Shown: one piece after another, positions 3,846 through 9,076 of the stretch
Layout of the letters: each line of letters begins with the position of its first letter
Numbering within the stretch: position 1 is the first letter of the stretch
Assembly (NCBI GenBank): GCA_964420405.1
Contig: CAYQTL010000115.1
Span: 1-9,076, forward strand
Reading direction: 5' to 3'
Length of the DNA: 9,076 bases
From: CAYQTL01 sp964420405
Lineage (GTDB): Bacteria; Acidobacteriota; Thermoanaerobaculia; Thermoanaerobaculales; Sulfomarinibacteraceae
Notes under the pieces: model-generated
Told to the model about the DNA's origin: nothing
What the model saw: only the letters and a program-made list of their open reading frames with translations
Databases searched by the model: none
Position numbers and translations under genes: made by a program

Positions 3846-6169
3846 TGGCGAAACGTCGCCGACCACGGCACGACAGCCGCGCCATGAGCCGCATCCAGCG
3901 CGGTCTGGAGGAGCGGGGCGGCTGGTGGGACCGGCTGCTCGAGAGGCCGCTGCTGTGGGCCCTGCTGGCGGTGGTGGGGTGCACCTGGCTGGTGGTCCCC
4001 CGCGCCACGACCCGGCTGCCGGTGTGGCAGCCCGGCGAGGTGGCGACCTTCGACGTGGTCGCACCGCGGGACCTGACGCTGCCCGACGAGGCCGCCACCG
4101 AGGCCGTCAGGGCGGAGGCGCGGGAGTCGGTGCAGCCGGTGTACGACCTCGAGCCGCGGCTCCAGCTCGAGCTGGTGGACGGCATCCGCGCCCTGTTCGC
4201 CGTGTGCCGGTCCGAGATGGAGGCGGGCACCCTCGGCGAGGGCGCCATCCTCGGCCAGACCGACCTGCGGCTCGGCGAGGACATGGTCCGGGTGCTCGAG
4301 GCGTCCGAGTGCGACGCGGCACTCGAGGAGGCGCTGGTCGAGGTGGTCGCCGAGGTCTACCGGACCCGGATCGTCGACGACGAGATCGGCCTGCAGCAGC
4401 GGGGCGAGCGCGGCGTCGCCCTTCGCGACCTGGAGACCGGCGACGAGCGGCAGCTGACGCTGGCCGAGGTGTCGGGGGCGCTCGACCTGCGCGCCGGCCT
4501 CGAGTCCGCCCTGCGGACCCGGCTGCTCGAGCACGACGTGGTGGCGCGCCGCTGGATCAGCCCGGTGGTCGCCTTTCTCGAGGCCAACATCGGTCCGAAC
4601 CTGGTGTTCAACCGCGCCGAGACCGCCGACCGGGTGCGGCGCGCGGCGGCGGAGGTGGCGCCCCGCTCCCAGGTGATCCGCCGTGGCCAGGTGCTGATCC
4701 GGCGCGGCGACACCGTGACTGCGGCGACCGCGCGGACGCTGTCGGTGATCCGTCAGCAGCGCCAGGACCTGACGGAGTACTCCAAGCTCGCCGGCATCGC
4801 GCTGCTGATGGTGCTGGTGGTGGTGGGCTGGTGGCGGATCCTGGGACGGATCGCCGCCCCTGCAGAGCGGCGCAGCAGACTGTCGATGCTGCTGCTGCTG
4901 ATGCTGCTGTTCACCGCGTTGAACCGGCTCGGCGTGTTCCTGGCGACCGCCGTCGCCGTGAGCGCCCCCGGGCCGGGGGCGGCGACGCTGAACGCGTACC
5001 TCTGGGCGCTGCCGTACGCCGCCGGCCCGGCGGTGGTGTACATGCTGTTCGGCACCCAGCTGTCGGTGCTGTTCGCCCTGTGCGGCGCGCTGGTGGCCGG
5101 CGTGATGCTCGGCGGCGACTTCACCGTCATGGTCTACGCCCTGTCGTCGGGTCTGGTGGGTGCGCTGGCGTCGCAACGGTTCCGCGACCGGACGGCGTTC
5201 AGCCGCGTCGGGGTGGTGGTCGGCGTGGCCAACCTCGGCGTGCTGCTGGTGCTGGAGCTGTACCGCGGCCTGCCCGAGCTGCCGGAGACGATCGCGCTGG
5301 CGTCGGTGTGCGCGGTGGTCGGCGGCCCGCTGTCGGTCGGGGTGGTGTCGTTCCTGATGCCGGTGCTCGAGTCGCTGTTCCGGGTCACGACAGACATTCG
5401 TCTGCTCGAGCTGTCGAACCAGAACCTGCCGCTGCTCAAGCGGCTGTCGCTCGAGGCCCCGGGCACCTACCAGCACTCGCTGGCGGTCGGCAACCTGGCC
5501 GAGGCGGGAGCCGACGCGATCGGCGCCAACGCCCTGCTGCTGCGGGTGTGCGCCTACTACCACGACGTCGGCAAGCTCGTGAAACCCGAGTACTTCGTCG
5601 AGAACCAGCGTGGCGGCAACCCGCACGACTCCCTGTCGCCGTCGATGTCCGCGCTCGTCATCATGAGCCACGTCAAGGAGGGCCTGGAGATGGCGCGGCG
5701 CGCCAAGCTGCCGCTGCCCATCCGGCAGGCGATCGCCACCCATCACGGCACCAAGCTGATCCGCTACTTCTACGGCCGGGCCCAGGACCGGGTGACGCCG
5801 GGGATGGGCGAGGTCCGCGAGAGCGACTACCGCTACCCGGGACCGAAGCCGCACACCAAGGAGCTCGGCGTGCTGCTGCTCGCCGACGCCGTGGAGGCGG
5901 CGGCGCGGACGCTGGAGAGCCCGACGCCGGGGCGGGTGCAGTCCATGATCAACAAGATCTTCGCCGATGCGCTGGAGGACGGGCAGCTCGACGACTGTGA
6001 CCTGACCTTCTCCGAGATCGACAAGATCGCATCGGCGTTCCTGTGGGTGCTGACCAACATGTACCACCACCGGATCGACTATCCGGGGTTCGACTTCAAC
6101 CGGAGGCAGACTCGGCGTGACACAGGTGCTGTTCGCGTGGCGGCGAAGGCCGTCACGTCCGGCGGCTGA
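3845..6169 (+). CDS. 7TMR-HD membrane phosphodiesterase, PgpH-like (c-di-AMP hydrolase family)
   Basis: A 774-residue inner-membrane protein. Layout: basic N-terminus; membrane segment at about 36-52; extracytoplasmic 7TMR-HDED-type domain at about 55-312; a run of hydrophobic segments between about 313 and 512; cytoplasmic HD domain at about 535-740. HD metal ligands are visible: H544 in TYQHS, H573-D574 in YYHDVGK, H609 in MSHV, H633-H634 in ATHHG and D681 in LLAD. In Listeria and relatives PgpH cleaves c-di-AMP to pApA; that activity here is by family, not shown. The ATG at 3845 overlaps the phoH stop. An in-frame GTG at 3803 lies deep inside phoH and is less likely. The C-terminus overlaps ybeY by 53 nt. 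No c-di-AMP cyclase gene is in the window. Confidence 0.92.
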   Translation: MAKRRRPRHDSRAMSRIQRGLEERGGWWDRLLERPLLWALLAVVGCTWLVVPRATTRLPVWQPGEVATFDVVAPRDLTLPDEAATEAVRAEARESVQPVYDLEPRLQLELVDGIRALFAVCRSEMEAGTLGEGAILGQTDLRLGEDMVRVLEASECDAALEEALVEVVAEVYRTRIVDDEIGLQQRGERGVALRDLETGDERQLTLAEVSGALDLRAGLESALRTRLLEHDVVARRWISPVVAFLEANIGPNLVFNRAETADRVRRAAAEVAPRSQVIRRGQVLIRRGDTVTAATARTLSVIRQQRQDLTEYSKLAGIALLMVLVVVGWWRILGRIAAPAERRSRLSMLLLLMLLFTALNRLGVFLATAVAVSAPGPGAATLNAYLWALPYAAGPAVVYMLFGTQLSVLFALCGALVAGVMLGGDFTVMVYALSSGLVGALASQRFRDRTAFSRVGVVVGVANLGVLLVLELYRGLPELPETIALASVCAVVGGPLSVGVVSFLMPVLESLFRVTTDIRLLELSNQNLPLLKRLSLEAPGTYQHSLAVGNLAEAGADAIGANALLLRVCAYYHDVGKLVKPEYFVENQRGGNPHDSLSPSMSALVIMSHVKEGLEMARRAKLPLPIRQAIATHHGTKLIRYFYGRAQDRVTPGMGEVRESDYRYPGPKPHTKELGVLLLADAVEAAARTLESPTPGRVQSMINKIFADALEDGQLDDCDLTFSEIDKIASAFLWVLTNMYHHRIDYPGFDFNRRQTRRDTGAVRVAAKAVTSGG
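6102..6106 (+). promoter_or_regulatory. Shine-Dalgarno GGAGG of ybeY inside the HD-domain gene
   Basis: GGAGG lies 10 nt before the GTG at 6117 and supports that start, although the two genes then overlap by 53 nt. Starts further in, such as GTG at 6198, would remove part of the YbeY fold. Confidence 0.6.
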
Positions 6170-6542
6170 GCGGCTGCGGCGGGTGGCTGCGGGGGTCGTG
6201 CGGGCGCTCGGCGTCGGGCCCGCGGAGATCCACGTCGTCGTGACCGGCGACGAGGAGGTCCGCAGCCTGAATCGAGACTGGCGGTCGGTCGACCGCCCGA
6301 CCGACGTGCTGTCGTTCGCCGACGGCGACCCGATGCCGGACGGCGGCGTGCTGCTCGGCGAGATCGTGGTGTCCCTCGACCGCGCCCGGGAGCAGGCGGC
6401 GGAGGCCGGACATGACGAGGTGCGGGAGCTCGAGGAGCTGGTCCTCCACGGGGTGCTGCACCTGCTGGGGTATGATCACACCAGCGATGAGGGCGAGATG
6501 AACGAGCTCGAGCTGCGGCTCCGCGAGGAGCTGCTGCCATGA
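6117..6542 (+). CDS. ybeY: Endoribonuclease YbeY (rRNA maturation metalloprotein)
   Basis: This 141-residue protein belongs to a zinc-binding family needed for 16S rRNA 3'-end maturation and 70S quality control. The signature HGVLHLLGYDH at 111-121 supplies the three zinc ligands H111, H115 and H121. The conserved segment LNRDWRSVDRPTDVLSF at 51-67 carries the usual RPTDVLSF core with R60. The length is typical. The start is GTG at 6117 with GGAGG 10 nt before it, inside the end of the HD-domain gene and in another frame. GAGGAG within its own last codons serves as the ribosome binding site of the next gene. PhoH, YbeY and Era encoded together fit a shared role in rRNA processing. Confidence 0.95.
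   Translation: MTQVLFAWRRRPSRPAAERLRRVAAGVVRALGVGPAEIHVVVTGDEEVRSLNRDWRSVDRPTDVLSFADGDPMPDGGVLLGEIVVSLDRAREQAAEAGHDEVRELEELVLHGVLHLLGYDHTSDEGEMNELELRLREELLP
6525..6530 (+). promoter_or_regulatory. Shine-Dalgarno GAGGAG of the corC-like gene
   Basis: GAGGAG lies 8 nt before the ATG at 6539, within the last ybeY codons. The start and the ybeY stop share ATGA (6539-6542), a classic coupling arrangement. Confidence 0.7.
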
Positions 6543-7819
6543 GCGCCGACATCGCGTCATGGTTGACGCATCCGGTGACCCTGGGTCTCGCCGGGGTCGG
6601 GCTGCTGCTGCTGTTCTCCGTCTGCGAGGCGCTGCTGCGCGGCCTGGCACAGCTCGGCAATGTGCGCTTCCAGGGGATCCTCGACGCTCATCCGCGTCTG
6701 TTCCCCATCACCGGGGACGACGGCCTCCACCTGTCGCGGCTGCTCGACTCGCTGCGGTGGGTCCAGCTCGGCGCACTCGGCGGGCTGTGGGTGGTGGTGT
6801 TCCGGTTCCCCGGCGTTCAGCTCCTTCCGGCGGCGGCGGTGGCGCTGGCGGTGCCGCTGGCGGCAGTGGTCCTGACCCGTGCGGCGGCCCGCCGGCTCGG
6901 GGAGGACTCGATCGCCATGCTGCTGACGTCGGTTCGGCCGCTGATCTGGCCGACGGTCCGGCTGCTCGCCCGTTCGGCGCCGCCGCCCCGCACGCCCGAG
7001 CCCGAGGAGGAGGAGGAGGAGGCCACCGAGCGGGAGATCCAGGCATACCTCGAGGCGGGTCAGCTCGCCGGGATCTTCGAGCGCGACGAAGGCGAGTTCC
7101 TCGAGTCGCTGGTGGAGTTCTTCGACACCGTCGTGCGGGAGGTGATGACGCCCCGTACCGACATGGTCGCGGTCTCCGACGCCGCGACCTTCGACGAGCT
7201 GCTGCACGTGTTCGCCGACTCCCACAAGAGCCGGATCCCGGTGTACCACGAGACCGTCGACCGGGTGGTGGGCGTGCTGCACGTCAAGAACCTCGTCAAG
7301 CACATCCTGCGGGGCAAGAAGCCGCCGATCGAGGACCTGCTGCGGGACGTGCTGGTGGTGCCAGAGTCGAAGCCCCTCGGCGAGCTGCTGCGTGACTTCC
7401 AGAGCGAGCACCAGCAGCTCGCGATCGTGGTCGACGAGTACGGCGGCACCTCCGGGCTGGTCACGCTCGAGGACGTGCTCGAGGAGATCGTCGGCGAGAT
7501 CCAGGACGAGCACGACACCCGCGAGCCTCCCGAGGTCGAGGAGCTCGAGCCAGGGGTGTTCCGGTTGCGCGGCCGGGCGCCTCTGGAAGTGCTCGATGAC
7601 CTGTTCGACGTCGAGACCGAGGAGGAGGACGTCGACACCGTGGGTGGATTCGTCTTCTCCCGCCACGGAACCGTTCCCGAGACGGGCACCGAGGTCGTCG
7701 ACCCCGAGCGGAAGCTGGCGTTCACGATCGACGAGATGGACGAGCGCCGGATCGTGGCGGTGGTGGTGCGTCGGGTCGAGAGCGTGCGGGGCGCCGAGCA
7801 GGCGGTGGGCGAGGGATGA
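6539..7819 (+). CDS. CorC/HlyC-type CBS-domain membrane protein with divergent DUF21 region
   Basis: This 426-residue protein belongs to the hemolysin-family/CorC group, linked to Mg2+ or Co2+ efflux or Na+/Mg2+ exchange. The N-terminal 1-140 region is hydrophobic, with segments near 12-33, 76-90 and 94-113, where a DUF21 domain normally sits. An acidic linker rich in glutamate follows at 153-165. The CBS pair occupies about 200-325, including VMTPRTDMVAV at 202-212, SRIPVY at 231-236, and IVVDEYGGTSGLVTLEDVLE at 296-315. The C-terminal CorC_HlyC transporter-associated domain spans about 335-412. The CBS and C-terminal parts are textbook. The DUF21 part lacks the usual SGSETA-like and GNN motifs, so transport is uncertain. 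Its stop overlaps the era start (ATGA). Co-transcription with ybeY and era is common for this family. Confidence 0.88.
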   Translation: MSADIASWLTHPVTLGLAGVGLLLLFSVCEALLRGLAQLGNVRFQGILDAHPRLFPITGDDGLHLSRLLDSLRWVQLGALGGLWVVVFRFPGVQLLPAAAVALAVPLAAVVLTRAAARRLGEDSIAMLLTSVRPLIWPTVRLLARSAPPPRTPEPEEEEEEATEREIQAYLEAGQLAGIFERDEGEFLESLVEFFDTVVREVMTPRTDMVAVSDAATFDELLHVFADSHKSRIPVYHETVDRVVGVLHVKNLVKHILRGKKPPIEDLLRDVLVVPESKPLGELLRDFQSEHQQLAIVVDEYGGTSGLVTLEDVLEEIVGEIQDEHDTREPPEVEELEPGVFRLRGRAPLEVLDDLFDVETEEEDVDTVGGFVFSRHGTVPETGTEVVDPERKLAFTIDEMDERRIVAVVVRRVESVRGAEQAVGEG

Positions 7820-8805
7820 GGAGCTCGTCGGTCACGGGCACGGACGCGGACGCGGACGAGGGGGGGCGGCGCACGGGGTACGTGGCGCTGGTGGGGAGGC
7901 CCAACGCCGGCAAGAGCACGCTGCTGAACGCGCTGCTCGGCGAGAAGGTCGCGATCGTGTCCGACAAGCCGCAGACGACCCGCAACCGGATCGTGGGCGT
8001 GCTCACCCGGGACCGGGGCCAGGCGGTGTTCTTCGACCTGCCCGGCGTCCACAAGCCGCTGCACAAGATGAACGCCCGCATGATGCAGGAGGTCCGTTCG
8101 GCGCTCGAGGAGGTCGACCTGGTGCTGCATCTGGTGGACGCCGCGGCGCCGTGGGGGGAGGGCGAGCGCTACCTGTTCGAGCTGCTCGAGCCGGTGGCAG
8201 CGCCGGTGCTCGGGGTGCTGACGAAGATCGACCTGGTGCGGCCCAAGAGCCGCCTGCTGCCGCTGATGCAGGAGTACCGCGCGCGGCGGCCGCAGGCCGA
8301 GGTGGTGCCGATCTCCGCCCTCGCTCGGGACGGCCTCGACGAGCTCCTCGACGAGATGTGGCAGCGCCTGCCGGAGGGCGAGCCGTTCTACCCGTCCGAC
8401 GTCACCACCACCCAGACCGAGCGGTTCTTCGTGGCCGAGGTGGTGCGGGAGAAGCTGCTCGAGCGGACCCGCGACGAGCTGCCGTGGACCACCGGCGTGA
8501 TCGTCGACCTGCTCGAGGAGGAGGGGGACCTGCTGCGGCTCGACGCGGTCATCTACGTCGAGCGCGCGAGCCAGAAGGGGATCGTGATCGGCAAGGCCGG
8601 GCGCATGATCAAGGAGATCGGTCGCGCCGCCCGGGAGGAGCTCGAGCGCACCCTCGGGGTGCGGATCTGGCTCGGGCTGCACGTGAAGGTCCACGAGCGC
8701 TGGCGCGACGACCCGCGGGTGCTGGTGCAGATGGAGCCGGGAGTGGCGAGCCTCGAGAACGGGCTCAGCATCCCGCTGCCCGGAGACGACGCCGGCGAGG
8801 GGTAG
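7816..8805 (+). CDS. era: GTPase Era (30S assembly, 16S rRNA binding)
   Basis: This 329-residue GTPase binds the 3' end of 16S rRNA and guides late 30S assembly. G motifs: G1 GRPNAGKS at 27-34, G2 QTTRNR at 53-58, G3 DLPGVH at 74-79, G4 TKID at 136-139, G5 SAL at 167-169. The KH domain follows, with ERASQKGIVIGKAG at 249-262 (GxxG motif) and WRDDPRVL at 296-303. The ATG at 7816 overlaps the corC stop; a GAGGG directly in front is too close for a good ribosome binding site. Two extras stand out. The N-terminal SSVTGTDADADEGG is low complexity and encoded by a GGACGC repeat. About 26 residues follow the usual WRDDP end. Both ends are poorly conserved in the family, so function should be normal. 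Confidence 0.97.
   Translation: MRSSSVTGTDADADEGGRRTGYVALVGRPNAGKSTLLNALLGEKVAIVSDKPQTTRNRIVGVLTRDRGQAVFFDLPGVHKPLHKMNARMMQEVRSALEEVDLVLHLVDAAAPWGEGERYLFELLEPVAAPVLGVLTKIDLVRPKSRLLPLMQEYRARRPQAEVVPISALARDGLDELLDEMWQRLPEGEPFYPSDVTTTQTERFFVAEVVREKLLERTRDELPWTTGVIVDLLEEEGDLLRLDAVIYVERASQKGIVIGKAGRMIKEIGRAAREELERTLGVRIWLGLHVKVHERWRDDPRVLVQMEPGVASLENGLSIPLPGDDAGEG
7835..7856 (+). repeat. GGACGC repeat inside the era coding start
   Basis: The tandem ACGCGG units encode the Asp-Ala-Asp-Ala stretch of the Era N-terminus. Bases 7835-7852 match the non-coding 31-48 (minus) exactly over 18 bases, and 7839-7856 match 1832-1849 (minus) at 17 of 18. A repeat family found between genes has apparently expanded or been captured at the start of a conserved gene. 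Confidence 0.6.
8797..8802 (+). promoter_or_regulatory. Shine-Dalgarno GAGGGG of the glutaredoxin-like gene
   Basis: GAGGGG occupies the last era codons and lies 5 nt before the GTG at 8808. It decides the start of the small downstream gene, 2 nt after the era stop. Confidence 0.65.
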
Positions 8806-8807
8806 CG

Positions 8808-9047
8808 GTGCCGTCGATCACGGTGTTCGTCGCCGAGGGCTGCCCCCACTGCCGGGAACTGGTCGAGGATCTCGAGCGCCGCCACGTGCGGTACGAGGTG
8901 CGGGACGTCGGCGCTGATCCGGCGGCGATGCGCGAGCTGCGCCGCTGGTGCTGGGAGCACCGGTTGCCGGTCGTCGTCGACCACGAGCGCGTCTCGATCG
9001 GGTTCCGGGGCCGCAGCTCGACCTACGACGAGCTCGGACTGGACTGA
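8808..9047 (+). CDS. Glutaredoxin-like thiol-disulfide protein
   Basis: This 79-residue cytoplasmic protein fits the glutaredoxin fold. After a first strand (SITVFVAE) comes the redox site CPHC at residues 12-15. RLPVVVDHERVSIGFRG at 52-68 then matches the cis-proline (P54) and the glutathione-side loop of glutaredoxins. A third cysteine, C48 in RRWCWEH, is unusual. The length is typical of small glutaredoxins. The GTG start at 8808 has a good GAGGGG site and lies 2 nt after era, so it is probably the last gene of this operon. Substrate and reductant cannot be told from sequence. Only 29 nt follow before the window ends, and no terminator is visible there. Confidence 0.85.
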   Translation: MPSITVFVAEGCPHCRELVEDLERRHVRYEVRDVGADPAAMRELRRWCWEHRLPVVVDHERVSIGFRGRSSTYDELGLD

Positions 9048-9064
9048 CCCGCGTTCCGCGCTTT

Positions 9065-9076
9065 CCGATCCCGATC
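9065..9076 (-). repeat. GGGATC-type tract cut by the window edge, copy 4
   Basis: CCGATCCCGATC at the very end is the minus-strand reading of GATCGGGATCGG. It begins 17 nt after the glutaredoxin-like stop and continues beyond the window. The tract family therefore recurs after the operon as well as around pilT. Confidence 0.6.

Noticed and set aside
3794..6070. Long minus-strand open frame opposite the HD-domain gene
   Set aside because: His/Arg/Gln-rich mirror of a well-conserved membrane HD protein; typical antisense artefact of GC-rich codons.

Overview
The window is chromosomal DNA from a very GC-rich bacterium. Nearly all third codon positions in the genes are G or C. It carries one minus-strand gene at the left, then a plus-strand run of seven genes to the right edge. 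No rRNA, tRNA, CRISPR array, insertion sequence or phage gene is visible. A type IV pilus ATPase, a PgpH-type c-di-AMP phosphodiesterase, the gene order phoH-pgpH-ybeY-corC-era, and hexanucleotide intergenic repeats built on GGGATC together suggest an uncultured lineage such as Acidobacteriota (Thermoanaerobaculia-like). That placement is inferred from remembered patterns and is not proven here.

Layout. 1-313 is non-coding and repeat-rich: a GGGATC tract, two GC-rich stem-loops and a palindromic dispersed-type repeat. 314-1750 (minus) is a PilT/PilU-family retraction ATPase with an unusual coiled-coil tail of about 110 residues. 1751-2167 is a divergent intergenic region with two more GGGATC tracts in opposite orientation, a 9-bp inverted repeat and candidate promoters. 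2168-2725 is a PduO/MMAB-type cob(I)alamin adenosyltransferase. After a 145-bp gap comes a tight operon: phoH (2871-3845), pgpH-like 7TMR-HD (3845-6169), ybeY (6117-6542), corC-like (6539-7819), era (7816-8805) and a small glutaredoxin-like gene (8808-9047). Neighbouring frames overlap or lie 2 nt apart, so translational coupling is likely. The window ends inside another GGGATC-type tract.

How the genes fit together. PhoH (YbeZ family), YbeY and Era form a known RNA-processing and 30S-maturation neighbourhood. PgpH adds c-di-AMP breakdown at the membrane, CorC a membrane CBS-domain protein linked to ion handling, and the last gene a thiol-redox protein. The pilus ATPase and the B12 enzyme are separate units.

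The genes are mostly conserved housekeeping families, and I see no convincing new defence or mobile system. The most unusual material is the repeat architecture. pilT is bracketed by a 31-bp perfect inverted repeat made of GGGATC/GGGAAC units. Each full tract has at least four GGG runs with 3-nt loops, which fits a G-quadruplex pattern. Both divergent genes have such a tract upstream on their own coding strand. The coiled-coil extension of the pilus ATPase is the main protein oddity.
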